DNA of 64,000 nucleotides from Streptomyces sp. DI166 (GTDB lineage: Bacteria; Actinomycetota; Actinomycetes; Streptomycetales; Streptomycetaceae), in contig NZ_FLSP01000026.1 of the NCBI RefSeq assembly GCF_900091315.1, positions 30,350 through 94,349 of the forward strand, read 5' to 3'. Below are positions 31,324 to 39,529 of the stretch, piece by piece; positions within the stretch are counted from its first letter, which is position 1, and the number at the start of each line of letters is the position of its first letter. The position numbers and the translations under genes are program-made. The notes beneath the pieces are model-generated. The model made no database searches. It had not been told where the DNA came from and was given only the letters and a program-made list of their open reading frames with translations.

Positions 31324-33297
31324 TTGCGACGATCCGTCACTGCCCTGAAGGGCGCCGCGAAGAGAGCCGCCGGTCCGGTGGCCTCCGCCGCGCTGCTCCT
31401 CCCTCTGCTCGGCGCGGCCCCTTCCGAAGCACAGTCGTCCGCTCAGCCGTCCGCCGTGTCGTCCGCACGGGTGCTCCAGGCGGCGTTCTCCTCGGCCGCC
31501 GCCGAGTACGGCGTCCCGCGCAGTGTGCTGCTGGGCGTCTCCTACCTCCAGTCCCGCTGGGACGCGCACGCCGGGGCGCCGAGCGTCACCGGCGGCTACG
31601 GACCGATGCACCTGACCGACGCCCGCACCGCGCTCGCCACGGCCGTCCACCACAGCGAGGGCCTGGAGGACGCGCGCGGCGACCAGGCCCGCAGTCCGCT
31701 CGTGCCCGAGGAGCGCATCCCGCGGACCCGTGAGCTGCCCGCCCGGCTGAAGACCCTGCCGAGGGCCGCGGAGCTGACCGGGCTGAGCCCGGAGCGGTTG
31801 CGCGGCGACCCCGCCGCCAACGTGGCGGGCGGTGCCGCCCTGCTGGCCGCGGCCCAGCGGGAGCTGGGGGCGCCGCTGAGCGCGGACCCGGCGGACTGGT
31901 ACGGGGCGGTCGCCCTGTTCTCCGGCGCCGACGACCGGGCGACGGCGGCGGCGTACGCGAACGAGGTCTACGAGGTGATCCGCGCCGGCGGTGACCGGAT
32001 CACGGACTCCGGGCAGCGGATGGTGATGGCGGCGCAGCCGGACGTCCGGCCCGACACCGGAACCCTGGGCCGGGCCGGGCTGCGCGCGCCCGCCCCGGGT
32101 GACACGGAGTGCCCGGCGTCGGTGTCCTGCGAGTGGATCCCGGCGCCGTACGAGGAGTTCGGGGACGGCGACTACGGCAACCACGATCTCGGGAACCGGC
32201 CCGGGTCGCAGAGCATCGAGTACATCGTCGTGCACGACACGGAGGGCGCCTGGGAGGGGGTGCTGGAGATGGTCCAGGACCCGACCTACGTGTCCTGGAA
32301 CTACTCGCTGCGCTCCACCGACGGTCACATCGCCCAGCACCTGAAGGCCAAGGACGTGGGCTGGCACGCGGGGAACTGGTACGTCAACGCCAAGTCGATC
32401 GGTCTGGAGCACGAGGGGTTCCTGGCGAACCCGGACGCCTGGTACACGGAGGCGATGTACCGGTCCTCGGCGCGGCTGGTGAAGTACCTGGCCCGCAAGT
32501 ACGGCGTCCCGCTGGACCGGCAGCACATCCTCGGCCATGACACGGTGCCGGGGCCGACCACGGCGACGGTCAGGGGCATGCACACCGACCCGGGTCCGTA
32601 CTGGGACTGGAGCCACTACTTCGAGCTGCTCGGACACCCGTTCCACGCCACCGCCGGGAAGAAGGGCGGGGTGGTGACCATCCGACCCGACTACGACCGG
32701 CACCGGCCGGAGTACACCGGCTGCACGACACCGGGCACCCCGTGCCCGCCGCACGGGTCGAGCGCGGTACGGCTGTACTCCGGGCCGGGGACCTCGTACC
32801 CGCTGATCAAGGACATCGGGCTGGGGACGACGCCGAGCATCGGGGTGAACGATCTGTCCTCGCGGGTCTCCACCGGGCAGCAGTTCGCGGTCGCCGGGCG
32901 GGACGGGGACTGGACGGCGATCTGGTACCTCGGGCAGAAGGCGTGGTTCCACAACCCGGCGAAGAAGCCGACGGCCGTGAACGCCAAGGGGTGGGTGGTG
33001 ACGCCGAGGGACGGTCTGGAGAGCGTCCCGGTGTACGGGAGGGCCTATCCGGAGGCGTCCGCCTATCCGGAGGGGGTTCCGGCACAGCCGGTGTCACCGC
33101 TGCCGTACCGGCTGCCCGCGGGGCAGAAGTACGTGGTCGGGGACAAGGTGCCCGGGCAGTACTACTACGCGGTGACCTTCGATACGTCCTCGCACCGGGT
33201 GGTGACGGGCAAGGACCAGTACTACGAGATCCAGTACGGCCACCGGGTGGCGTTCGTCCGGGCCGCGGACGTGCGGCTGGTGTCCGCGACCCGGTAG
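31324..33297 (+). CDS. secreted N-acetylmuramoyl-L-alanine amidase with C-terminal repeats
   Basis: This wall hydrolase would cut the amide bond between muramic acid and L-Ala. TTG 31324 is preceded by AGGAGG at 5 bases and gives 657 residues with a signal peptide (1-37). Residues about 45-215 contain a lysozyme-like/lytic helical module (SYLQSRWDAHAG, GGYGPMHLTD). An Amidase_2 domain (about 285-435) shows zinc ligands in YIVVHDTEGAW, SIGLEHEG and HTDPGPYWDW. The C-terminal 200 residues have SH3-like pieces (LYSGPGTSYPLIKDIG, WTAIWYLGQKAWFHN). The two catalytic-like modules make it a possible bifunctional hydrolase. It stands alone between a terminator and a convergent gene. Confidence 0.85.
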   Translation: MRRSVTALKGAAKRAAGPVASAALLLPLLGAAPSEAQSSAQPSAVSSARVLQAAFSSAAAEYGVPRSVLLGVSYLQSRWDAHAGAPSVTGGYGPMHLTDARTALATAVHHSEGLEDARGDQARSPLVPEERIPRTRELPARLKTLPRAAELTGLSPERLRGDPAANVAGGAALLAAAQRELGAPLSADPADWYGAVALFSGADDRATAAAYANEVYEVIRAGGDRITDSGQRMVMAAQPDVRPDTGTLGRAGLRAPAPGDTECPASVSCEWIPAPYEEFGDGDYGNHDLGNRPGSQSIEYIVVHDTEGAWEGVLEMVQDPTYVSWNYSLRSTDGHIAQHLKAKDVGWHAGNWYVNAKSIGLEHEGFLANPDAWYTEAMYRSSARLVKYLARKYGVPLDRQHILGHDTVPGPTTATVRGMHTDPGPYWDWSHYFELLGHPFHATAGKKGGVVTIRPDYDRHRPEYTGCTTPGTPCPPHGSSAVRLYSGPGTSYPLIKDIGLGTTPSIGVNDLSSRVSTGQQFAVAGRDGDWTAIWYLGQKAWFHNPAKKPTAVNAKGWVVTPRDGLESVPVYGRAYPEASAYPEGVPAQPVSPLPYRLPAGQKYVVGDKVPGQYYYAVTFDTSSHRVVTGKDQYYEIQYGHRVAFVRAADVRLVSATR

Positions 33298-33304
33298 CCG
33301 GGCC

Positions 33305-33802
33305 TCAGCCCTGCTGGAACAGCTCCGCCGGGAGCGGCTTCAGCAGGGCGTACAGGTCGTCGGTGATGGGGCGGTCCCAGGCGGCGATGGTCACCAGGAC
33401 GTTGTCGCTGCGGTCGAACTGCACGCAGGAGATCCGGCTCTCGGAGAGCTTCAGGCGCCGGACGATCAGGAGGTTGTCGCCCTGCATCACCGGCACGTCC
33501 TCGGTGCCGACGACGGTGACCTCCTCGTCGTTCTCCAGCGCGAGCAGCAGCTGGGCGACCTCGAAGGGGATCTCGCCCTCGGTGACGTCCCGGGCCGGGG
33601 AGCCCTCGGGCAGATTGCCGATGATCATCGCGGGGCCGCGGCCGCCGAAGAGGTCGTAGCGCAGGAAGACACCCTGGCAGCTGCCGTCGGGGGCGGGCAG
33701 CAGGCCGGCGCCCAGATTTCCGGGCCAGTCGCCCGGGTCCATGGCCAGTACGTCGAAGTCGGGCCCGGCGGGGGTGGCGCTGCGGCGGCGGAGGAACGAC
33801 AT
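33305..33802 (-). CDS. conserved hypothetical protein (165 residues)
   Basis: I do not recognise a named family. The protein begins MSFLRRR and has alternating strands and helices (GVFLRYDLFGG, EIPFEVAQLLLALENDEEVTVVG, LLIVRRLKLSESRISCVQFDRSDNVLVTIAAWDRPI), with no signal peptide or membrane segment. The overall shape suggests a small soluble alpha/beta protein. ATG 33802 is chosen because GGAGGAACGAC-type purines do not support the upstream extension, which also adds basic non-conserved residues. Its stop is 8 bases from the convergent amidase stop. Confidence 0.65.
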   Translation of the reverse strand: MSFLRRRSATPAGPDFDVLAMDPGDWPGNLGAGLLPAPDGSCQGVFLRYDLFGGRGPAMIIGNLPEGSPARDVTEGEIPFEVAQLLLALENDEEVTVVGTEDVPVMQGDNLLIVRRLKLSESRISCVQFDRSDNVLVTIAAWDRPITDDLYALLKPLPAELFQQG

Positions 33803-33848
33803 GTCGCCAATGCTACTTGGCCGTGCGCATAACTGCGGTGCCACCCTG

Positions 33849-33976
33849 TGCCGTCCGGCGGTTGTGGGTTGTTCGTGGCCGGGCGCCGTCCGGCGCGTTC
33901 GGGAACGTCGTGCAGCGCCCGGCGGGGTGCCTGGCTCTTGCCGTCCGGCGGGTCGCGGTCGTCGGTGGCCGGGCGC
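33849..33976. repeat. diverged 38-bp direct repeat in the gap upstream of the hypothetical gene
   Basis: Copies at 33849-33886 and 33939-33976 share 31 of 38 bases (TGCCGTCCGGCGG start, GTGGCCGGGCGC end); a third CCGTCCGGCG core lies at 33886-33895. The stretch ends in GCGCAGTTCCCCGCGCCCGTGA, a string I recall as frequent between streptomycete genes. Confidence 0.6.
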
Positions 33977-34003
33977 GCAGTTCCCCGCGCCCGTGAGTGT
34001 CCC

Positions 34004-34909
34004 CTACTCGTCCGTTGCCGTCGGGGGTACCACCGCGATGGGGCAGGCCGCGTGGAGGAGGACCGCGTGGCTCACCGAGCCGAGCATTCTGGTGGGGGCC
34101 AGCAGGCGGCGGCGGTAGCGGCCCACGACCAGCAGATCGGCGTTCGCGCTCATGGCCACCAGGTGGCCCGCCGCGTCGCCGGGCAGGATCTGGGGGTCCG
34201 TCTCCACGTCGGGGTGGCGGGTTCGGTGCGGGGCGAGGAAGCCCTCCGCCAGGGCCCGGGTCTCGTTCTCGATCGGTTCCTGTTCGATGGCCGGGGGGAA
34301 CACGGGGACCGGTGCGGCCGTCCAGACCTGGAGCGGCCAGGGGTAGGCGGCGATCACCTGGAGGCGGGCCTTGCGGCGGGCGGCCTCGGTGAAGGCGAAT
34401 TCGAGGGTGGCGTCGTCGGGGCTGTCGACCTGGAGGCCGACCACGACCCGGGGGCCGGGCTCGGCCGGCGGGGCGTCGGGGATTTCACGGCCGGGCCGCG
34501 GGACCACGACCACGGGGCACTCGGCGTCGCGGGCGGCGGCCAGGCTCGTGGAGCCCAGCAGGAGGCTCGCGAAGCCGCCCCGGCCGCGTGAGCCGAGTAC
34601 CAACAGCTGGGCGGCGGAGGCCAGTTCGGGCAGGACGACGGTCGGCGAGCCGTCCAGGGGGACGTACTCCGTCGCCGGGCGGTCCGGTGCCGTGTCGAGG
34701 TGGGCGCGGGCCCGGTCCAGTACCGGGTCGTCGGCGCCGTGCGGCGGTCCCGCGGCCAGGACGTCGGGCTGCATCCAGGGCGCGTACTGGCGTACGTGCA
34801 CGACCCGCAGGGGTGCCTCGCGCAGGTGTGCCTCGGCGAGGGCCCAGTCCAGGGCCCGCAGGCTGTCGTCCGAACCGTCGACCGCGGCGATGACCGGCAG
34901 GGTGCTCAT
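34004..34909 (-). CDS. tandem universal stress protein (two UspA domains)
   Basis: The 301-residue protein has two UspA folds. The first begins VIAAVDGSDDSLRALDWALAEA and contains the ATP-binding GSRGRGGFASLLLGSTS (G-2x-G-9x-G-S/T pattern). The second begins RVVVGLQVDSPDDATLEFAFTEA and contains VVGRYRRRLLAPTRMLGSVSHAVLLHAACPIAVV, again an ATP-site pattern (positions about 265-295). Both sites look intact. Usp proteins accumulate under nutrient or oxygen limitation in actinobacteria. No regulator is adjacent. Confidence 0.92.
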   Translation of the reverse strand: MSTLPVIAAVDGSDDSLRALDWALAEAHLREAPLRVVHVRQYAPWMQPDVLAAGPPHGADDPVLDRARAHLDTAPDRPATEYVPLDGSPTVVLPELASAAQLLVLGSRGRGGFASLLLGSTSLAAARDAECPVVVVPRPGREIPDAPPAEPGPRVVVGLQVDSPDDATLEFAFTEAARRKARLQVIAAYPWPLQVWTAAPVPVFPPAIEQEPIENETRALAEGFLAPHRTRHPDVETDPQILPGDAAGHLVAMSANADLLVVGRYRRRLLAPTRMLGSVSHAVLLHAACPIAVVPPTATDE

Positions 34910-35070
34910 GGGGTGCCTCGCTTCCCGAGTACGTCCGTCCCCCCTCCCGGGTCAGCCTGGCGCAGGGCCCGGTTCCGGGAGGGTGCCGGCGGTCGCGTGT
35001 CCGGAAATCCGCCCGGAACACCCCCGGTTCGGCCCGCCGGACGGATCCGGCGGGCCCGACTCACGTCGGC

Positions 35071-35313
35071 TCAGGTCAGGTCGAACTCTCCCTCGCGCGC
35101 CCCCGACACGAAGGCGCCCCATTCGGCGGGTGTGAAGATCAGGGAAGGGCTCTCCGGGCGGCCGCTGTTGCGCATCGCGATGAAACCCTCGACAAATGCG
35201 ATCTGGACGTCTCCCAGACCCCGGCTGCTCGAATGCCACTCGGCGTTGCTGAGGTCCAGCTCCGGCTTGTCCCAACCCGTGAACGGCTGCTGCTGGATGG
35301 TGCTCTCGGCCAC
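35071..35313 (-). CDS. DUF397-domain protein
   Basis: The 80-residue protein has the DUF397 signature: LSNAEWHSSSRGLGDVQIAFV early, RNSGRPESPSLIFTPAEWGAFVSGAREGEF at the end (positions about 48-77). DUF397 proteins, including the BldB-linked group, usually pair with an XRE-type regulator and can be part of developmental switching in Streptomyces. No XRE partner gene is adjacent here, so it is an orphan copy. GGGAGGAGC lies 8 bases before ATG 35313. Confidence 0.9.
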   Translation of the reverse strand: MAESTIQQQPFTGWDKPELDLSNAEWHSSSRGLGDVQIAFVEGFIAMRNSGRPESPSLIFTPAEWGAFVSGAREGEFDLT

Positions 35314-35407
35314 GTCCGTGCTCCTCCCGGTTCGTCGTCCGCGGCCAGCCTAGCGATCGGTTCCGGGACCCGACAGGCCACGTGAGGGGGACCTTTGCGG
35401 AGCGCTC

Positions 35408-36574
35408 TCAGGTCGAGGGCGGTTCGGCCCCGACGAGCCACATGGCGAAGAACTGCGATCCGCCGCCGTAGGCGTGCCCGAGGGCCCGGCGCACGCCCTC
35501 GACCTGGTGTTCCCCGGCCTGGCCGCGCACCTGGAGGGCGGCCTCGGCGAACCGGATCATGCCGGAGGCGCCGATGGGGTTGGACGAGAGCACCCCGCCG
35601 GACATGTTCACCGGCAGGTCGCCGTCCAGCTCGGTCACCCCGGCCTCGGTGAGTTTCCAGCCCTCGCCCTCGTCGGCGAAGCCGAGGTTCTCCAGCCACA
35701 TGGGCTCGTACCAGGAGAACGGCACGTACATCTCGACGGCGTCGATCTCGCGGCGCGGGTCGGTGATCCGGGCCTGCCGGTAGACGTCGGCGGCGCAGTC
35801 CTTGCCGGCCCGCGGGGAGACGGCGTCCTTCCCGGCGAACAGGGTGGGTTCGCTGCGCATGGCGCCGCCGTGCATCCAGGCGGGCGGGCGGGGCGCGCGG
35901 GCGGCCCCGGCGCGGTCGGTGAGGACCATCGCGCAGGCGCCGTCGGAGGAGGGGCAGGTCTCGGAGTAGCGGATGGGGTCCCAGAGCATGGGCGAGGACT
36001 GGACCTTCTCCAGGGTGATGTCGTGCTCGTGGAGGTGGGCGAAGGGGTTCTTCAGGGCGTTGCGCCGGTCCTTGTAGGCGACGAGGGAGCCGATGGTGTC
36101 GGGGGCGCCGCTGCGCCGCATGTAGGCGCGCACGTGCGGGGCGAAGAAGCCGCCCGCACCGGCGAGCAGGGGCTGCTGGAAGGGGATGGGCAGGGACAGG
36201 CCCCACATCGCGTTGGACTCGGACTGCTTCTCGAAGGCGCAGGTCAGCACGGTGCCGTGGACGCGGGCGGCGATGAGCCCGGCGGCGACGAGGGCGGTGG
36301 AGCCGCCGACGGAGCCGGCCGTGTGGACGCGCAGCAGGGGTTTGCCGACCGCGCCGAGGGCGTCGGCGAGGTACAGCTCGGGCATCATCACGCCCTCGAA
36401 GAAGTCGGGCGCCTTGCCGATGACGACGGCGTCGATGTCGGCCCAGGTCAGCTCCGCGTCGTCGAGGGCGCGCCGGGCGGCCTCGCGGACCAGTCCGGCG
36501 ATGGACACGTCCCGGCGGGCCGCGACGTGCTTGGTCTGGCCGATCCCGACGACGGCCACGGGTTCCTTGCTCAT
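35408..36574 (-). CDS. thiolase-like lipid-transfer (SCP-x/Ltp) protein
   Basis: The 388-residue protein has the thiolase fold of the lipid-transfer/SCP-x group. In actinobacteria, members act as beta-ketothiolases or retro-aldolases in sterol and acyl-CoA breakdown. AVVGIGQTKH begins the N domain. The nucleophile region reads HTAGSVGGSTALVAAG with no Cys in the usual place. The C domain has ALGHAYGGGSQFFAMWLV with the conserved His. The missing Cys suggests an aldolase-like or non-classical role. It overlaps the previous gene by ATGA and is the last gene of a four-gene operon. Confidence 0.82.
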   Translation of the reverse strand: MSKEPVAVVGIGQTKHVAARRDVSIAGLVREAARRALDDAELTWADIDAVVIGKAPDFFEGVMMPELYLADALGAVGKPLLRVHTAGSVGGSTALVAAGLIAARVHGTVLTCAFEKQSESNAMWGLSLPIPFQQPLLAGAGGFFAPHVRAYMRRSGAPDTIGSLVAYKDRRNALKNPFAHLHEHDITLEKVQSSPMLWDPIRYSETCPSSDGACAMVLTDRAGAARAPRPPAWMHGGAMRSEPTLFAGKDAVSPRAGKDCAADVYRQARITDPRREIDAVEMYVPFSWYEPMWLENLGFADEGEGWKLTEAGVTELDGDLPVNMSGGVLSSNPIGASGMIRFAEAALQVRGQAGEHQVEGVRRALGHAYGGGSQFFAMWLVGAEPPST

Positions 36575-37614
36575 CGCGGGTCCCCTTCCAGTACGGCGAC
36601 CAGGTTCTGCTGCAGACAGGGGCCGGAGGTGGCGTGGGCGAGGGCGCGGTCGGCCTCGCCCCGGTGGATCGCGGCCGCCGCCTCGCCGAGGCGGATCAGT
36701 CCGGCGGCCATGACGGGGTTGGCGGCGAGCGCGCCGCCGGAGGGGTTGACGCGCACGGTGTCGTCGAGGCGGAGTGCCTTGCGCAGGACGATCTCCTGCG
36801 CGGTGAAGGGGGCGTGCAGTTCGGCGGTGTCGACGGGCCGCTCGAAGGCCCCCGCCTTCTCGGCGGCGAGACGGGTGGAGGGCGAGTCGGTGAGGTCGCG
36901 GACGCCGAGGGAGTGGGGCTCGATCCGGTGGTCGATGCCACGGATCCAGGCGGGCCGTTCGCACAGCTCGCGGGCCCGGTCGCCGGCGGCGAGGATCACG
37001 GCGGCGGCGCCGTCGCCGATCGGCGGGCAGTCGCCGGTGCGCAGGGGGCGTACGACGTAGTCGCCGTGCGGGACGGGGCCGCGCAGTTGGGCGTGCGGGT
37101 TGTCGGTGGCGCGGCTGCGGGCGGCGACGGCCGCCAGCGCGGGTTCGTCGGTCTCGTGGGCGTCGATGAGGGCTTGTGCCTGGAGTGCGGCGAGGGCGAC
37201 GGAGTCGGGCCACAGGGGTGCCACGTAGTACGGGTCGAGCTGGCGGGTGAGGACGTCGCGCAGGGAGCCCGGGGAGGACTTGCCGTAGGCGTAGACGAGG
37301 GCGGTGTCGGCGTCGCCGGTGAGGAGTTTGGTCCAGGCCTCGTACAGGGCCCAGGCGCCGTCCATCTCGACGTGCGACTCGGAGATGGGGGGCCAGGCGC
37401 CGACGCCGTCGAGGGCGAGGGTGAAGGAGAAGGCGCGGCCGGCCAGGTAGTCGCTGGAGCCGGAGCAGGTGAATCCGATGTCGGCGGTGCGCAGTCCGGT
37501 GCGGTCGAGGACCTCGTGCAGGACCGGCATCAGCATCTCGACCTCGGAGAGGTCGTCGGTGCTGCGGCGGTGGTCGGTCTGGGCGAAGGCGACGACGGCG
37601 ATCTCTCGGGTCAC
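36571..37614 (-). CDS. second thiolase-like protein of the acyl-CoA operon
   Basis: The 347-residue thiolase-fold protein begins REIAVVAFAQTDHRRSTD. The segment corresponding to the nucleophile elbow reads SESHVEMDGAWALYEAW, again without Cys, and the C-terminal part has RVNPSGGALAANPVMAAGLIRLGEA, typical of the Ltp/thiolase II half. It is short of a full thiolase by about 40 residues at the C-terminal end. Start GTG 37614 overlaps the OB-fold gene stop as GTGA, and its own stop overlaps the next start as ATGA. I infer a heteromeric complex with the partner thiolase and the OB-fold protein, as in the Ltp2-ChsH2 pair of mycobacteria. Confidence 0.78.
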   Translation of the reverse strand: MTREIAVVAFAQTDHRRSTDDLSEVEMLMPVLHEVLDRTGLRTADIGFTCSGSSDYLAGRAFSFTLALDGVGAWPPISESHVEMDGAWALYEAWTKLLTGDADTALVYAYGKSSPGSLRDVLTRQLDPYYVAPLWPDSVALAALQAQALIDAHETDEPALAAVAARSRATDNPHAQLRGPVPHGDYVVRPLRTGDCPPIGDGAAAVILAAGDRARELCERPAWIRGIDHRIEPHSLGVRDLTDSPSTRLAAEKAGAFERPVDTAELHAPFTAQEIVLRKALRLDDTVRVNPSGGALAANPVMAAGLIRLGEAAAAIHRGEADRALAHATSGPCLQQNLVAVLEGDPR

Positions 37615-38552
37615 AGCAGCTCCCGGTAGGTGTCGTAGTCCGCGTCCGGCTCGCCGGTGGGCCGGTAGTGGTCGGGGTGGCGGGCGCCCTCGGTCCACAC
37701 CGGTTCCACTCGCAGGCCCATGCGGACCTGGTCGTAGGGGATGCCCGCGATCCGGCCGTGCAGGGCGAGTCCGGCGCCGTCGAGGGCGATGTGGGCGTAG
37801 ACGTAGGGGACTTCGATGTCGAGGTTCCTGGCCTTGATGTTGACGATGCAGAAGGTGGTGACGGTGCCGCGGGGGCCGACCTCGACCTGTTCGGTGGTGG
37901 CGACTCCGCAGGTGGGGCAGGCGCCGCGGGGCGGGACGTACACCTTGCGGCACTGCGGGCAGCGTTCGCCGACGGTGCGGTGCTCGGCGAGGGCGTCGAG
38001 GTAGGCGGACTGGGCGCGGCCGGGGGTGTAGGTGTAGTCGAGGCGGGCGGGGGTGACGATGCCGGTGACCGGGTCCGCGAACTCCCCTGTGCTGCCGCTG
38101 GGTTGGGCGGGTGCGCCGCCGTACGGGTCGAAGCAGGCGATGTCGGTGATGGCGCCGGTGCGTGTCGCGGCCCAGCGGACGCGGACGCGCATGCCGGTGC
38201 GGACGGAGTCGGGGCCGGGGGCGTCGAGGACGTGCAGGAGGGAGGTGTCGGCGCCGTCGAGGCGTACCAGTACCCAGGCGAAGGGGGTGGCGAGGGGCTG
38301 GCCCGGGCGGGGATGCGGGTTCCAGGCCCAGGTGGTGACGGTGCCGGTGGGGGCGACTTCGACGAGGTCGCGGAGTTCGTCGGCGGTGACCGGGTCGTAC
38401 TCGACGGGCGGGACGAGGACGCGGCCGTCGGTGGTGCGCACGCCCAGGACGACCCGTTCGCGCAGGCCGGTGAGGAAGGCGCTCTGGACGGGGCCGAGGG
38501 AGCGGGTGAAGGGGAACTCGACGACGAGGGGCGCGCGCAGGACTTCGGGCAT
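37611..38552 (-). CDS. zinc-ribbon/OB-fold (DUF35, ChsH2-like) protein, duplicated
   Basis: The 313-residue protein contains two DUF35-type OB folds. The N-terminal half (about 10-150, SVQ-like SAFLTGLRERVVLGVRTTDGRVLVPP) lacks Cys ligands. The C-terminal half (about 175-290) has the four-Cys zinc ribbon CPQCRKVYVPPRGACPTC followed by GTVTTFCIVN. DUF35 proteins bind acyl-CoA and partner with thiolase-like or hydratase enzymes. The position between a crotonase gene and two thiolase-like genes, all coupled by 4-base overlaps or short gaps, supports this role. ATG 38552 has GGAGAC upstream. Confidence 0.82.
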   Translation of the reverse strand: MPEVLRAPLVVEFPFTRSLGPVQSAFLTGLRERVVLGVRTTDGRVLVPPVEYDPVTADELRDLVEVAPTGTVTTWAWNPHPRPGQPLATPFAWVLVRLDGADTSLLHVLDAPGPDSVRTGMRVRVRWAATRTGAITDIACFDPYGGAPAQPSGSTGEFADPVTGIVTPARLDYTYTPGRAQSAYLDALAEHRTVGERCPQCRKVYVPPRGACPTCGVATTEQVEVGPRGTVTTFCIVNIKARNLDIEVPYVYAHIALDGAGLALHGRIAGIPYDQVRMGLRVEPVWTEGARHPDHYRPTGEPDADYDTYRELL

Positions 38553-38563
38553 CGGGGTCTCCT

Positions 38564-39364
38564 TCAGTGTCGCCGGTACTCGGGCGGGCGCTTCTCCGCG
38601 AAGGCGCGGGCGCCTTCCTTGGCGTCGGCGGTGTCGAAGACGGGCCAGCCGCGCTCCAGTTCGGCGGCGAGGCCGTCGGTCTCGGTCATGTCGGCGGTGG
38701 CATACACGGACGCCTTGACGGCCTCGACGGCGAGCGGGCCGCAGGCGTTGATCCGGTCGGCGATCTCCAACGCCTTGTCGAGGGCGGTGCCGTCGGGGAC
38801 GACGTGGCCGATCAGGCCGATGGCGGCGGCCTCCTGCGCGCTGTAGGGGCGGCCGGTGAGGAGCATCTCCAGGGCGTGGGTGCGCGGGATCTGGCGGGGC
38901 AGGCGGACGGTGGAGCCGCCGATCGGGAACAGGCCGCGGCGGACCTCGAAGAGGCCGAAGGTGGCGGACTGTCCGGCCACGCGGATGTCGGTGCCCTGGA
39001 GGATCTCGGTGCCGCCCGCGACGCAGTAGCCCTCCACAGCCGCGATGACGGGTTTGCGGGGGCGGTGGTGGCGCAGCATCGCCTTCCAGTGCAGGTCGGG
39101 GTCGGCGGTGAGCCGGTCGCGGTACTGCTCCCCCGCCATTCCCTTGCCCGCGAGGGCCTTGAGGTCCATGCCGGCGCAGAACGAGCCGCCCGCGCCGGTC
39201 AGCACGATCGAGCGGACCGAGTCGTCCTCGTCCGCCTCGGTCCACCCGTCGTACAGACCGACGAGCATGGGCAGCGAGAGCGCGTTCTTCGCTTCGGGCC
39301 GGTCGAGTGTGAGTACCAGTGTGGCGCCCTCGCGGCGCACGCCGAGGTGTTCGGTTCCGCCCAT
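38564..39364 (-). CDS. enoyl-CoA hydratase/isomerase-family (crotonase) protein
   Basis: The 266-residue crotonase begins LVLTLDRPEAKNALSLPM. The CoA-binding oxyanion holes are visible as GAGGSFCAGMDLKAL and EGYCVAGGTEILQGTDIRVA. The second catalytic Glu position reads FEVRRGLFPIGGS, with a Gly-Ser after the loop, so hydratase activity is likely but not certain. It is the first gene of the operon that continues into the OB-fold and thiolase-like genes, and is divergent from the acyl-CoA synthetase. The shared operator at 39429-39445 probably controls both. Confidence 0.88.
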   Translation of the reverse strand: MGGTEHLGVRREGATLVLTLDRPEAKNALSLPMLVGLYDGWTEADEDDSVRSIVLTGAGGSFCAGMDLKALAGKGMAGEQYRDRLTADPDLHWKAMLRHHRPRKPVIAAVEGYCVAGGTEILQGTDIRVAGQSATFGLFEVRRGLFPIGGSTVRLPRQIPRTHALEMLLTGRPYSAQEAAAIGLIGHVVPDGTALDKALEIADRINACGPLAVEAVKASVYATADMTETDGLAAELERGWPVFDTADAKEGARAFAEKRPPEYRRH

Positions 39365-39428
39365 CGCCCGTCTCCCCTCTTGAGAACGAGAACAGGTTGC
39401 AGGAGCCGCCCGAGCACTTCAATAGTTT

Positions 39429-39445
39429 TCTGACACTCAGTCAGA
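39429..39445. promoter_or_regulatory. inverted repeat TCTGAC-N5-GTCAGA between divergent acyl-CoA genes
   Basis: A perfect 6-5-6 inverted repeat lies between the crotonase and acyl-CoA synthetase genes. The same architecture (CCTGAT-N5-GTCAGA) occurs at 59094-59110 before the nitronate monooxygenase operon. It is a candidate TetR-family operator. Confidence 0.6.
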
Positions 39446-39529
39446 TTTGTTGTGCGCGGAGTCTTCACAGCCGAGCCGCCCTTTGCTCTGATGACCGGCA
39501 ACCGAGGGGCAGCGAGGTCAGGAGGAGCG

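Noticed and set aside
37611..39422. A single 603-residue protein on the minus strand
   Set aside because: Its first third is an antisense-like frame over the crotonase gene; the DUF35 protein starts cleanly at 38552 with a ribosome site.
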